This document shows, in pieces, positions 53,319 through 62,528 of a DNA stretch of 64,000 bases; positions within the stretch are counted from its first letter, which is position 1; the number at the start of each line of letters is the position of its first letter. The stretch comes from Chloroflexota bacterium (GTDB lineage Bacteria > Chloroflexota > Limnocylindria > Limnocylindrales > CSP1-4). The notes below the pieces were generated by a model. It ran no database searches and was not told the origin of the DNA. It saw only the letters and a program-made list of their open reading frames with translations. Position numbers and translations under genes: made by a program. The stretch spans positions 46,954-110,953 of the forward strand of contig JACPOR010000032.1 of assembly GCA_016191425.1 (NCBI GenBank), given 5' to 3'.

Positions 53319-54311
53319 ATGACCGCTGCCGGCGTTGCCCTGGCGACCCACGGGTTGCGCAAGTCCTACGGAACGCGCCTGGCGCTGGATGGGCTGGACC
53401 TCAGCGTTCCATCGGGCGTGGTCTACGGTTTCCTCGGCCCGAACGGTGCCGGCAAGACCACGACGATGCGCGTCCTCACCGGGCTGATCCACCCCGATGG
53501 CGGGACCGTCGAGATGCTTGGTCGGCCGTTCACCCGACGCGACCGTCACCGGCTCTTCGATGTCGGTGCCCTCGTGGAATCGCCATCCTTCTACCCGTAC
53601 CTGTCCGGTCGGGACAACCTCCGGGCACTCGCCGCGAGCGGTCCTGCGACCGGCGGCATGCGGATCGACGAGATCCTGGAGATGGTGGGGCTGCGGGAGC
53701 GCGGCGGCGACAAGGTCTCGCGCTATTCCCTGGGCATGAAGCAACGCCTGGGCATCGCCGGCGCCCTGCTCAACGACCCGTCCCTCCTCCTGCTCGACGA
53801 ACCGTCGAATGGGCTGGATCCGGCCGGGATCGTGGCCATGCGGGACACGCTCCGGCACCTCGCCTCTCTCGGCAAGACGGTCTTCGTGTCCAGCCACATC
53901 CTCGGCGAGGTCCAGCAGATGGCCGACATCGTCGGGATCATCGCCGCCGGCAAGCTGGTTCGGGAAGGTCCGATTCAGGAACTGCTGTCGTCACAGGGCG
54001 TCGTCCGGGTCCGGGTCGACGTGGCAGAGGTCCCGGCCGCGCTTGGCGCCCTCGCTCGCATGACGCAATCGACCCACGTGTCCGCGGCAGCCGACGGCTG
54101 GATCTCGGTGCACGTCAACCACGATCGATCGGCTGAGCTGAATCGCGTCCTTGCCCAGGCCGGGATCTTTGCCTCCGGCCTCACGTCGGGCAGCGACCTC
54201 GAGGCTCTCTTCCTGTCGCTGACCGAGGGAGCGGCCGCGGCCGATCCGGACGGCACGTTCGCCGCGATCGACCGGACACGCGGGATCATCGCCGGGGATG
54301 GTCCCGCATGA
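53319..54311 (+). CDS. ABC transporter ATP-binding protein (BcrA/CcmA type)
   Basis: A 330-aa ATPase: Walker A GPNGAGKTTTMRVL, Q-loop region GALVESPSFYPYLSG, signature YSLGMKQRLGIAGA, Walker B LLLLDEPSNGLDPAG, and switch FVSSHILGE. The C-terminal ~100 residues are an accessory domain as in bacitracin exporters. It overlaps the permease gene by four bases. Such systems remove cell-wall-active peptides, but the substrate here is unknown. Confidence 0.9.
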   Translation: MTAAGVALATHGLRKSYGTRLALDGLDLSVPSGVVYGFLGPNGAGKTTTMRVLTGLIHPDGGTVEMLGRPFTRRDRHRLFDVGALVESPSFYPYLSGRDNLRALAASGPATGGMRIDEILEMVGLRERGGDKVSRYSLGMKQRLGIAGALLNDPSLLLLDEPSNGLDPAGIVAMRDTLRHLASLGKTVFVSSHILGEVQQMADIVGIIAAGKLVREGPIQELLSSQGVVRVRVDVAEVPAALGALARMTQSTHVSAAADGWISVHVNHDRSAELNRVLAQAGIFASGLTSGSDLEALFLSLTEGAAAADPDGTFAAIDRTRGIIAGDGPA

Positions 54312-55102
54312 GGCTCTTCCTCTCGGGGCTGCGGAAGCTCCGGACCCGGATGGCGACGCTGCTCACGTTCGGCCTGCTCGCCGGGTTGCTCGTGATGATC
54401 GACCTCGCGGTGGCCACGACCCGGGGCGGGAATGGCCGGGGCAATCCCCTGGCCCTGGTGACCTTTCCCGGCGCCTATGACCTGATCCTGAGCTTCATCC
54501 TGGGATTCGGCGGTCTCCTCTCGGTCACGTACGGAGCCGCGATCGCGGGGTCCGAGTGGACGTGGGGCACGCTGAAGACGTCGGTCGCGCGGGGGGAGAG
54601 CCGGAGCCGCTATCTGCTGGCCACCTTCGCCGCGATCGCCCTGGTCCTCGCAGTGGGGCTGCTGTTCTCGTTCGTCGTCGGCGTGGCAGGGGCCGTGGCC
54701 GGATCACAGATCGCCGGGATCAGTCTCGACCGCATCAACGACCCGACGATTCTCCAGAAGCTGCCGGAGCATTTCGCCCGGGGCTGGGTGACGATCACGA
54801 TGACGGCGGCCGTCGGCTTTGCGGTGGCCACGCTGGCCCGGAGCCAACTGGCCGGGATCGGCGTGGGGATTGCCCTGTACTTCGGGGAGGCGTTCGCCGG
54901 GATCTTCCTCCCCGACATCGTGAAGTACATGCCGTTCAACCTGGCCAGCACGGCGGTCGGTGCCGGAGGTGGATTCGGCGGGCCGAGCGGCGGTGCGACC
55001 CCATTGGGCGCCGATACGGCGCTCATCCTCGTGGTCGCGTGGCTCATCGGAGCCCTCGTGGTCGCCGCCGGGTTCGCGGAGCGGGCCGAGATCACGGGCT
55101 GA
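54308..55102 (+). CDS. ABC-2 type permease of the BcrA-like exporter
   Basis: A 264-aa membrane protein with about six hydrophobic segments. The first cytoplasmic loop after the second helix reads GSEWTWGTLKTSVARGESRSRYLLA, typical of BcrB/ABC2_membrane_4 permeases. ATG 54308 overlaps the ATPase stop. It forms a two-gene exporter with that ATPase. Confidence 0.85.
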   Translation: MRLFLSGLRKLRTRMATLLTFGLLAGLLVMIDLAVATTRGGNGRGNPLALVTFPGAYDLILSFILGFGGLLSVTYGAAIAGSEWTWGTLKTSVARGESRSRYLLATFAAIALVLAVGLLFSFVVGVAGAVAGSQIAGISLDRINDPTILQKLPEHFARGWVTITMTAAVGFAVATLARSQLAGIGVGIALYFGEAFAGIFLPDIVKYMPFNLASTAVGAGGGFGGPSGGATPLGADTALILVVAWLIGALVVAAGFAERAEITG

Positions 55103-55158
55103 CGGCGCGTCGTGGCCACGACGTCGACATCGCGCGTGTTCCCGAGCTCGGCGAGCGG

Positions 55159-55821
55159 CTACGCCCCCTGGCGACGGTACGGCAGGCGGAGCAGGGCGAG
55201 GAGCGGTTCTCCGGTCGACTGTTCCAGGCGGAACCTGGCTGGCCCGCCGGCTTCGGAGTCCCGCAGGATCCGGAGGCTCACCTCGTCGGAACCGGGGTGG
55301 TTTGGATCGTAGACACGGAGGAGGCCCGAATCCGGTGTCGACTCGTGGGCGAAGGCGAGAACCTGGTGGTTGCCGGTGAGACCCAGCGGATTGATCCCCG
55401 CGGACCGGACGAGTCCAGCCATCGCCGGTCTTCCCGCCTCGATGTCCCGGCAGAGCGCACGCCACTCGGCGGCCTGCCGGATCGTCGTCCAGCGTCCGAG
55501 CGCGAGCCGGGAACCGGCCCACCAGAACCGCAGCGGTCCCGCACCCAGGCGACCCAGTGAGTCGAATTGGCGCCGGGCGATCTCACGGAACAGGGGCGAC
55601 CCGGGCGCCGGCGCCTCGATCGTCATGGGAACCGGCTGGTTCGCGAGGTATCGATCCGCGACCGCGAGGCACATGCCGCCACAGAGCCCATCGGCGACCT
55701 CGCCGATCCCGAGCCGGAGGTACCCGACCCGAAATTCGAATGCCGGCCCCGACGGCCAGCGGTTGACGAAGCGGAGGCCATGGGTCGAGGGCAGGAAGTT
55801 CGGGAGCGCACTCGTCCGCAC
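55159..55821 (-). CDS. Papain-like/C39-like cysteine-peptidase-fold protein of unknown function
   Basis: A 220-aa protein. A Gly-rich segment with a candidate nucleophile (VADGLCGGMCLAVADRYL) is followed about 110 residues later by a histidine in GNHQVLAFAHE and then YDPNHPG, a Cys...His...Asp order seen in C39-like and papain-like folds. No signal peptide is evident, so it may be cytoplasmic. Activity is unproven. The start is GTG 55821; TACTGT (55833-55828) ends six bases upstream (leaderless). An open frame extends further upstream without conserved content. Confidence 0.55.
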   Translation of the reverse strand: MRTSALPNFLPSTHGLRFVNRWPSGPAFEFRVGYLRLGIGEVADGLCGGMCLAVADRYLANQPVPMTIEAPAPGSPLFREIARRQFDSLGRLGAGPLRFWWAGSRLALGRWTTIRQAAEWRALCRDIEAGRPAMAGLVRSAGINPLGLTGNHQVLAFAHESTPDSGLLRVYDPNHPGSDEVSLRILRDSEAGGPARFRLEQSTGEPLLALLRLPYRRQGA

Positions 55822-56001
55822 CGGCTGACAGTAGCGCCTCGATCCCGTCCGCGTCAGCGCGCCGACCGAGGCACTCCCTGAGAGGGAGCCAATGCACCTG
55901 AAGGGATCAGCGCGCCGGCGCGCCCCGGAAGGGCGTCGGCGCGGCAACGGGCATCAGCGCGCCAGAAGAGCGTCAGCGCCGCGGTGCCCTACCATCGATC
56001 G

Positions 56002-58113
56002 GTGACCTCCGCGGATTCCTCCCAACCCCATTCGAACCGCCTGGCCGATGAGACCAGCCCGTACCTTCTGCAGCACGCCCGTAACCCCGTCGACTGGTTC
56101 CCCTGGGGTCCCGAAGCCCTCGCGCGGGCGAAGCTGCTGGATCGTCCCATCTTCCTCTCGATCGGCTACGCCGCCTGCCATTGGTGCCACGTCATGGAAC
56201 GCGAGTCCTTCGAGGACGAGGCGACGGCCGGCGTCCTCAACGACGGATTCGTGGCCATCAAGGTGGACCGCGAGGAGCGCCCGGACCTCGACCAGCTCTA
56301 CATGGGCGCGGTCCAGGCGATGACTGGCAGCGGCGGCTGGCCGATGTCCGTGTTCCTGACGCCGGAGGGACGGCCGTTCTACGGCGGGACATATTTTCCT
56401 GATGCACCGCGCCACGGCCTGCCAAGCTTCCGGCAGGTCCTCGACGGCGTCCGTACCGCGTGGCGATCGGACCGTGGCCGCATCGAGCAGGCCGGGGCTC
56501 GATTGGCTGCCGCGCTCGCAGATCAGGTTCGACCGCCGGCCGGGCAGCGGTCGCCGACGCCGGATCTGCTGGACACGGCCGTTCTGTTGATCGATCGCGG
56601 TTTCGACGCCACCACCGGTGGATGGGGCGGCGCGCCGAAGTTCCCGCAGCCGATGACGATCGAATTCCTGCTGGGCCGGAGTGCTGCGACGGGTGACCCG
56701 CGCGCAATCGCCGTGGCCAGCCGTGCGCTCGATGCCCTCGCCAGGGGCGGGATCCATGATCAGCTGGGTGGCGGTTTCCACCGCTACGCCACGGACGCTC
56801 ACTGGCTCGTGCCGCATTTCGAGCAGATGCTGTACGACAACGCGCAGCTCGCCCGCGCCTACCTTCGGGGATGGGCCGTGCTCGGAAACGATGCCTGGCG
56901 CGAAACCGGTCGCGGTGTGCTGGACGCGATCGTGCGCGAGTTCACCACCGCCGACGGCGCATTCGCGGCCAGCCTCGACGCGGACACCGCCGGCGTCGAA
57001 GGAGCGACGTTCACCTGGGACGCGGCCGAGGTCCGGGCGGTGCTCGGCGAGAACGCCCCGATCTTCGCGACCGCCTACGGCGTGACCGACGGCGGCAACT
57101 GGGAAGGTCGGACGATCCTGTCCCGCATTCGGAGCGACCGGGAGCTCGCCCAGCAGTACGACCTGGCGGAGCCCGAGGTCCGTGCCCGGCTGGCCGCGGC
57201 TCGAGCGCGGCTGTTCGTGGTCCGCAGGGGACGCGAGCAGCCGGCCCGCGATGACAAGGCACTGGCCGCCTGGAACGGACTCGCGATCGACGCGCTTGCG
57301 ACGGGCGCCCGGCTCCTCGATCTGCTCGGGAATGACGATGACCGGGTGGCCGCGGCCCGCTACCTCGCCGCCGCGACGACGGCGGCCGCCACGATCACCG
57401 AGGGCCTCCTCCGGCCTGATGGACACCTCGGCCGCTCCTGGAAGGGAGGACGCGCAAGCGGGGCGGGGGTCCTCGAGGATTACGCCATGCTGGCCGAGGG
57501 CCTCCTTGTCCTGTACGAAGCAGGTCACGAGGAGCGCTGGTTCCAGATCGCGCGCGACCTCGCGGACCAGATCCTCCTCCGGTTCGGGGATCCTGATGGC
57601 GGGTTCTTCGATACCGCGTCCGATCACGAACGGCTCATCGCCCGACCCAGGGACATCCAGGACAACGCAACCCCGTCCGGGAATGCCGCAGCCACGCTCC
57701 TGCTCCTCAGAATGGCGGCGCTGACAGGTGAGGCCCGCTTCCGAACCGGGGCCGAGCAGGCCATTCGAACGGTCGTCCCGTACCTCGGCTCGCAGCCGAC
57801 GGCGTTCGCCAGGTGGCTGGCCGCGGTCGAGTTCTCGCTCTCCGCCGTCGCGGAGGTGGCGATCGTGGGTGACCCAGCCGATCCCGCGACACGGGCGTTG
57901 CTGGCCGTGGTCGCCCGGACGTCGGCGGCACCGTCCGTCCTTGCGGTCTCGACGACCCCTGAGGGCAGTGTGGTGCCGCTGATGGCGGGTTGGACCCGGG
58001 TGGTGGGTGCTCGGGCCACCGCGTATGTCTGCCGCGGCTTCTCGTGTCGCCTGCCGGTCACCGATCCAGAGGCGCTGGCCGAGCAGCTTCGCGAGCTCCA
58101 GGCCGCGGTGTGA
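56002..58113 (+). CDS. YyaL/DUF255 thioredoxin-domain protein
   Basis: A 703-aa protein of the spermatogenesis-associated-20/YyaL family. The N-terminal thioredoxin-like domain has [21 protein letters not shown], the redox pair [14 protein letters not shown] and [23 protein letters not shown]. The rest is an (alpha/alpha)6 barrel resembling sugar epimerases ([33 protein letters not shown]). Its biochemical role is unsettled. GTG 56002 is preferred because TACCAT (55990-55995) ends six bases upstream; an in-frame GTG at 55984 would add six residues. It overlaps the next gene. Confidence 0.9.
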   Translation: MTSADSSQPHSNRLADETSPYLLQHARNPVDWFPWGPEALARAKLLDRPIFLSIGYAACHWCHVMERESFEDEATAGVLNDGFVAIKVDREERPDLDQLYMGAVQAMTGSGGWPMSVFLTPEGRPFYGGTYFPDAPRHGLPSFRQVLDGVRTAWRSDRGRIEQAGARLAAALADQVRPPAGQRSPTPDLLDTAVLLIDRGFDATTGGWGGAPKFPQPMTIEFLLGRSAATGDPRAIAVASRALDALARGGIHDQLGGGFHRYATDAHWLVPHFEQMLYDNAQLARAYLRGWAVLGNDAWRETGRGVLDAIVREFTTADGAFAASLDADTAGVEGATFTWDAAEVRAVLGENAPIFATAYGVTDGGNWEGRTILSRIRSDRELAQQYDLAEPEVRARLAAARARLFVVRRGREQPARDDKALAAWNGLAIDALATGARLLDLLGNDDDRVAAARYLAAATTAAATITEGLLRPDGHLGRSWKGGRASGAGVLEDYAMLAEGLLVLYEAGHEERWFQIARDLADQILLRFGDPDGGFFDTASDHERLIARPRDIQDNATPSGNAAATLLLLRMAALTGEARFRTGAEQAIRTVVPYLGSQPTAFARWLAAVEFSLSAVAEVAIVGDPADPATRALLAVVARTSAAPSVLAVSTTPEGSVVPLMAGWTRVVGARATAYVCRGFSCRLPVTDPEALAEQLRELQAAV

Positions 58114-59342
58114 CCTCCCGCAGCGGCCGACCGGTGTCTCGGCCGGCGGTACCGGGGCAGGCGGCTCCCGGACAGCCGGGCTCCGGGCAGTCAGCTGCTG
58201 CTCGGCCCGACGGCGCGCTCGCCGCCCCCGCAGCAGCAGCCGCCACCACCGCCGCCGCCGCAGTCGCCGCCGTCCGAGCGGAACACGCGGATCCGCGGCA
58301 TGCGCGAGCGACTCCGGTGCCGGCCGCGACCGTCGTCCTCCTGCGCGCGGGCCCGGGCGGACTCGAGGTCCTGCTCACTCGGCGTCCGGCCACCATGGCC
58401 TTCGCGCCCGATGTGCACGTGTTCCCCGGAGGGCGGCTGGACCCCTCGGACCGGATGGCAAACCATCCTCTGGCGCGCGGCCTCACGGCCCGGGACGCCG
58501 CGGCGCGCCTCGGCGGGACGCTCGCGCCGGCGGCTGCGCTGGCTCATTTTGTGGCGGCCGTTCGCGAGACCCTCGAGGAGACCGGTATCGAGGTCGCCGC
58601 CCGGAGCCTCGTGCCGCTCAGCCGTTGGGTGACCCCTGCGTCCCTCGTTCGCCGCTTCGACGTCCGGTTCTTTGCGGCCGGAGTTCCTGCGGACACCGAT
58701 ATCCGCGCGCCGTCGTCCGAGGTCGCGGCGTCGCGATGGCTGACGCCGGCCGATGCGCTGGCGGAGGCGCGTGACGGAAGGCTTGCGATGCTGCTTCCGA
58801 CGCTCGTCACGTTCGAGCAGCTCATGGGCCACGTGGACCTCGCCTCCGTGCGGGCGACCCTTCGAGTCGGGCCGGCGCTCGATCCGCCGAGCATCACATG
58901 GATTGGCGCCGATCTCGCTCGCATCGATCAACGGTGGGCCGCTGGAGTGGCCGGGCGGAGTGCCACGGGATGGCTGGTCGGCCGTCATGAACTCGTGCTC
59001 GTCGACCCCGCGGATCCCACGGGCGTCACGTCGGACGCGATCGACGCCGCAGTCTCGGAGCGGGGCGCCCGGCTTGCCGGCATCGCCCTGACCGGCTGGA
59101 GCCCGGAGCAGCGGGCGGGCGTCGAGCTCTACGCGGCGGGCCGCGGGCTGCCGGTGGCCGGTGCCGTCGGGGGACTCGCGCCGCATCCGTTCACGGCCCT
59201 CAGACCGGAGGACCACGTGCCGTTTGGTGACATCCTGCTCATCGCCGAATCCCCGAGCCATGCGGGGCCTGGCGCGCTGGCCTATCGCCTTCCCGACGGC
59301 CGACGGCTCGAAGGCCGCTTCGACGATCCCGTCGGGGACTGA
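58110..59342 (+). CDS. Nudix hydrolase fused to a degenerate metallo-beta-lactamase-like domain
   Basis: A 410-aa protein. After an Ala/Pro-rich N-terminus (1-60), residues about 68-230 form a Nudix domain of the NUDT19/RNase-like group: [19 protein letters not shown], then [18 protein letters not shown] with the catalytic Glu pair. The C-terminal ~130 residues start like an MBL fold ([19 protein letters not shown]), but where active enzymes have a THxHxDH motif this reads [11 protein letters not shown], so the metal site is absent. In active relatives an MBL hydrolase often follows a Nudix protein. The start is GTG 58110, overlapping the stop of the YyaL gene. Confidence 0.7.
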   Translation: MTSRSGRPVSRPAVPGQAAPGQPGSGQSAAARPDGALAAPAAAAATTAAAAVAAVRAEHADPRHARATPVPAATVVLLRAGPGGLEVLLTRRPATMAFAPDVHVFPGGRLDPSDRMANHPLARGLTARDAAARLGGTLAPAAALAHFVAAVRETLEETGIEVAARSLVPLSRWVTPASLVRRFDVRFFAAGVPADTDIRAPSSEVAASRWLTPADALAEARDGRLAMLLPTLVTFEQLMGHVDLASVRATLRVGPALDPPSITWIGADLARIDQRWAAGVAGRSATGWLVGRHELVLVDPADPTGVTSDAIDAAVSERGARLAGIALTGWSPEQRAGVELYAAGRGLPVAGAVGGLAPHPFTALRPEDHVPFGDILLIAESPSHAGPGALAYRLPDGRRLEGRFDDPVGD

Positions 59343-59791
59343 TCGCCTGGTCCTCGAGCGAGGCTCGAAGCCACGCCCATCGGCTGTCGCCACCGCGCCA
59401 CAGCCTCGAACCAGCCACGTGAACGGAAGAGCATCACCGTCGCTGCACCATGGACGATGCCCAGCAGCAGCGCGACGGTGTGGCCGAGCGCGACGAAGTA
59501 CACGAGCGCGAAGAGGCCGGCCAGATTGAGCGCCGGAAGCCAGGCGCGGCCCGTCCGGATCAGCAGCCCGAGTCCGATCGAAGCGCCATAGAGGATCGCG
59601 GCGATGCCGAGGATCGGGCCCTTGGCGGGCAGGCTGCCCGTGATCACGAAGTCGCCGACGAACAGCTGGGTCATTCCGAACAAACCGCCGAACACGAGGA
59701 TGGCGGCGACGAAGTCGACAGCTGCCGGTCGGGTCGGGCTGTGGCCTTGGTCGAGTCCCGATGGGCGATCGGATTCGCCCGTCCGGCTCAC
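59282..59791 (-). CDS. Small polytopic membrane protein of unknown function
   Basis: A 169-aa protein with four hydrophobic segments between about residues 20 and 130 (FVAAILVFGGLFGMTQLFVG, ILGIAAILYGASIGLGLLI, ALNLAGLFALVYFVALGHT, LLLGIVHGAATVMLF). The polar C-terminal tail is encoded by DNA that also codes, on the other strand, for the end of the Nudix fusion gene (61-bp tail overlap). The start is GTG 59791, overlapping the stop of the TatA-like gene (GTGA), so the two are coupled. No family recognised. Confidence 0.6.
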   Translation of the reverse strand: MSRTGESDRPSGLDQGHSPTRPAAVDFVAAILVFGGLFGMTQLFVGDFVITGSLPAKGPILGIAAILYGASIGLGLLIRTGRAWLPALNLAGLFALVYFVALGHTVALLLGIVHGAATVMLFRSRGWFEAVARWRQPMGVASSLARGPGDQSPTGSSKRPSSRRPSGRR

Positions 59792-59964
59792 CGGTCGACG
59801 GTATCCGCGGGGTCGTCCTCGTCCTTGCGCATGGCCCGGACCTCGGCCCGCGCGCCCTTCACGGCCCGGCCGAGGAGCCGGCCGATCTCGGGCAGTGTCC
59901 TGGGACCCCGCCAGATGACCGCGAGGACGAGGATGATCAGCAGGACCACGGCCGTGTCGGTCAT
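59788..59964 (-). CDS. TatA/TatE-like protein
   Basis: A 58-aa protein with an N-terminal membrane helix (VVLLIILVLAVIWRG), then GPRTLPEIGRLLGRAVKGAR, the TatA-type hinge and amphipathic helix, and an acidic tail. TatA forms the pore of the twin-arginine translocase, but this copy has Arg where the hinge usually has FG and is very short, so it may be a specialised paralogue. TACCAT (59976-59971) ends six bases before ATG 59964 (leaderless). It is followed by a coupled small membrane-protein gene, not tatC. Confidence 0.65.
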   Translation of the reverse strand: MTDTAVVLLIILVLAVIWRGPRTLPEIGRLLGRAVKGARAEVRAMRKDEDDPADTVDR

Positions 59965-60093
59965 GCCGGGATGGTACTCGACGGCCATGCGCACGAGCCA
60001 ATCGCGTGCCGTTGAAGTGTCGCTGGGTGCCGCTGTGTGCCACCGGGGTGCGGTGTGGGTTGCCGCTGCGTGCCGCTGGGGTGCGGTGTGGCC

Positions 60094-60516
60094 TCAGCGG
60101 GGCCGATCGGCGCCCGGGATCACCAGCCGCAGGGCCGTGTGGGTGGCGCTGAACGCGGCAACCTTGTTGTCGACGAGACCGGCCGCCCGAGCTGCCGCGA
60201 TCACCTCGATGTCCCGCAGGGTCGCGGTCCTTCCCTTGCGCGATACGACCCAGATGGCTCCGCTCGGCCGGATCCGCGAGCGCCAGGCAGCGAGTTGCGC
60301 GAGTTCATGCTCCGTATCGGCACCGAGCAGGACGACATCGATATCGACATCTCCAGCGGGCGCGCCGTCGATGACATCGGCCGCCTCGATCACGTCGCTC
60401 GTGCGGGTGGCGAGGCTGTTCCGGATGTCGGGATCGGTGATCCGGACGAGGGCAACGCGGAACCCTGGCCGGATGCCGAGCTTGTCAAGGAGGGGCGTCG
60501 TGTATGTTCGCTCCAT
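60094..60516 (-). CDS. DUF3052 family protein
   Basis: A 140-aa soluble protein of the DUF3052 family: LLDKLGIRPGFRVALV at the N-terminus, VDIDVVLLGADTEHELAQLAAWR, and SGAIWVVSRKGR, then NKVAAFSATHTALRLVIP. The fold is Rossmann-like and the function is unknown. ATG 60516 is divergent from the deacetylase fusion gene with only 18 bp between the start codons. Downstream of its stop, 60003-60090 carries GGTGCGGTGTGG-type direct repeats. Confidence 0.78.
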   Translation of the reverse strand: MERTYTTPLLDKLGIRPGFRVALVRITDPDIRNSLATRTSDVIEAADVIDGAPAGDVDIDVVLLGADTEHELAQLAAWRSRIRPSGAIWVVSRKGRTATLRDIEVIAAARAAGLVDNKVAAFSATHTALRLVIPGADRPR

Positions 60517-60534
60517 GGCCCTATCGTGCCACCG

Positions 60535-62355
60535 ATGAAGCCCTCCGCGACCGCGCGCGGGCCCGCGCCCGTGCTGGTCTACGGTCCGTGGTCGCCGCGC
60601 TACGACCTTGGTGCGGGCCATCCGCTGACGCCTCGCCGCTTCGGGCCGGGGGTCGACCTGCTTCGGGCGATGGCGGCCGAGGAGCCCCGGTTGCTTGCCC
60701 CGGAGCCGGCCCCGGATGACGTCATTGCCTGGGCGCATGACCGTGCCTATCTGCACACGGTGCGTCGCCGTTCCGAGGCTCCGCTCGGGCCCCGCGAGGC
60801 AGGAATCGGACCCGGCGACACGCCGGCGTTCGCCGGCATGCACGATGCGTCCGCGGCCGTTGCGGGCGGCAGCGTCGCCGCCATGGAGGCGATCCTGCGC
60901 GGCGATGCGCCGCATGTCTTCCACCCGGGTGGCGGGCTCCACCACGCGATGCCCGATCGCGCGGCGGGCTTCTGCGTGTACAACGATCCCGCGCTTGCCA
61001 TAAGCCGAGCGCGGCGCGAGGGGCTGCGGGTTCTCTACATCGACCTCGACGTGCATCACGGCGATGGCGTTCAGGCGATCCATTGGCACGACCCCGGCGT
61101 CCTCATCGTGTCGATCCACCAGTCCGGAACGACGCTCTTCCCGGGGACCGGTTTCGTCGACGAACTCGGCCAGGCCGAGGCAGCCGGAACGTCCGTGAAC
61201 CTGCCGCTGGAGCCCGCGACGGGGGAGGACGCCTGGATGGCGGTGTTGCGACGGCTCCTTCCGGAACTCGCCGCGTCATTCGGACCGGACGTCATCGTGT
61301 CGCAGCATGGCGCCGATACGCATGCCTGGGACCCGCTGGCCAACCTTCGGGTCACGACGACGGCCATGGGCGAGGCCGCCAGACTCGTCGATGCCATCGC
61401 CCATCGCTGGGCCGGCGGTCGCTGGCTCGCGACGGGCGGCGGTGGGTACGACGTGTATCGCGTGGTGCCGCGGGTGTGGAGCCTCGTCTGGCTCGCCGCG
61501 CAGCACCGGGACCAGGCCCTTGCGATTCCGGAGTCGTGGCGGACGCGCTGGGCCGCGGACGCCGCGGCACATGGCAAGTTGCCGCTTCCCCGTCGGCTCC
61601 AGGACGACCCCGGTGCGGGGCTTTCCGTTGATGGCGTCCAGACTGGAGCCGACCGCGCCGCCGCCGTGACGAGCGAGCTCGTCCGGGACCTGACTGTCCC
61701 GGCTCTGGTCCGGGCGGCGGCCGACCGCGGCTGGTGGCGGGCACTCGAAGATCTGGCGGTCGACCCGGACGGCGGAGGATCTCCAGGTGGAGAGCAGGGG
61801 GCCGCCTGGGCCGATCGGGTCGACCCCGGGTGGCGGCGCCCAGCCGGGTGGCGCCCAGCCGAGTTGCGGCGCCCGATGATCCTCGACAGCGTCGACGCGA
61901 CGGGTTGGCAGGCTCTCGAGCTCAGGCCCGGGGTGCTCGCTCCCGCGGATCCGGTGACGGCGCATCGGCTCATCGCGGCAGCCCTTGCTTCACCGGATGC
62001 GGTCCGCGTCGCTGTGGCGATCGATGTCGGGCGGATCGTTGGCGCGGTGGTGTCGGCGACAGCCGGCACGGAGACCGACGCCGCCCGGTTGCTCCTCGCG
62101 GTCGGCGTTGCGCCGGCCTGGCGTGGTCGCGGCATCGCGACTGCGCTCCTGCGCGGTCACCTTGAGGCTTCGCCGCGGACCACGCGCTGGGTCGCGGCCG
62201 CCACGGTCGCCGAGCGGGACCCCATGGCACCGCTGCCTCGAGCGACCCGGGCGGACCTGGCTCGGCGGCTACTCGAGGGATCCGGGTTCACCGTCCGGGC
62301 TTCGGCCGGTGCGATCGGACGGGCCGACCCCCTGGCGATCACCGCCACGCGTTGA
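60535..62355 (+). CDS. AcuC-type histone-deacetylase-fold protein fused to a GNAT acetyltransferase
   Basis: A 606-aa two-domain protein. Residues about 10-370 are a class I-like deacetylase: GGGLHHAMPDRAAGFCVYND, YIDLDVHHGDGVQAIHW (zinc ligands), QHGADTHAWDPLANLRVT and TGGGGYDVYR. After a Gly/Pro/Trp-rich linker (about 415-445), residues about 450-606 form a GNAT domain whose acetyl-CoA loop is VGVAPAWRGRGIATALL. In Bacillus the separate AcuC deacetylase and AcuA acetyltransferase set acetyl-CoA synthetase activity; here both opposed activities appear in one chain. TATCGT (60522-60527) ends seven bases before ATG 60535 (leaderless). Confidence 0.85.
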   Translation: MKPSATARGPAPVLVYGPWSPRYDLGAGHPLTPRRFGPGVDLLRAMAAEEPRLLAPEPAPDDVIAWAHDRAYLHTVRRRSEAPLGPREAGIGPGDTPAFAGMHDASAAVAGGSVAAMEAILRGDAPHVFHPGGGLHHAMPDRAAGFCVYNDPALAISRARREGLRVLYIDLDVHHGDGVQAIHWHDPGVLIVSIHQSGTTLFPGTGFVDELGQAEAAGTSVNLPLEPATGEDAWMAVLRRLLPELAASFGPDVIVSQHGADTHAWDPLANLRVTTTAMGEAARLVDAIAHRWAGGRWLATGGGGYDVYRVVPRVWSLVWLAAQHRDQALAIPESWRTRWAADAAAHGKLPLPRRLQDDPGAGLSVDGVQTGADRAAAVTSELVRDLTVPALVRAAADRGWWRALEDLAVDPDGGGSPGGEQGAAWADRVDPGWRRPAGWRPAELRRPMILDSVDATGWQALELRPGVLAPADPVTAHRLIAAALASPDAVRVAVAIDVGRIVGAVVSATAGTETDAARLLLAVGVAPAWRGRGIATALLRGHLEASPRTTRWVAAATVAERDPMAPLPRATRADLARRLLEGSGFTVRASAGAIGRADPLAITATR

Positions 62356-62528
62356 TGGCCGGTCCGATCGGTGACGATGCGCCCGACGATGGCGCAGGCG
62401 GCGGGACTCGGGCACCGAACCCGAAAGCCGGACACGGATCGACCCGGGCGCGTGCCCGGGTCGATCGAAGAGCAGTTCGGCGACGAGACCGCCGGGGTAC
62501 AGGTCGATCCCGGCGCGGATCAGCGGGT

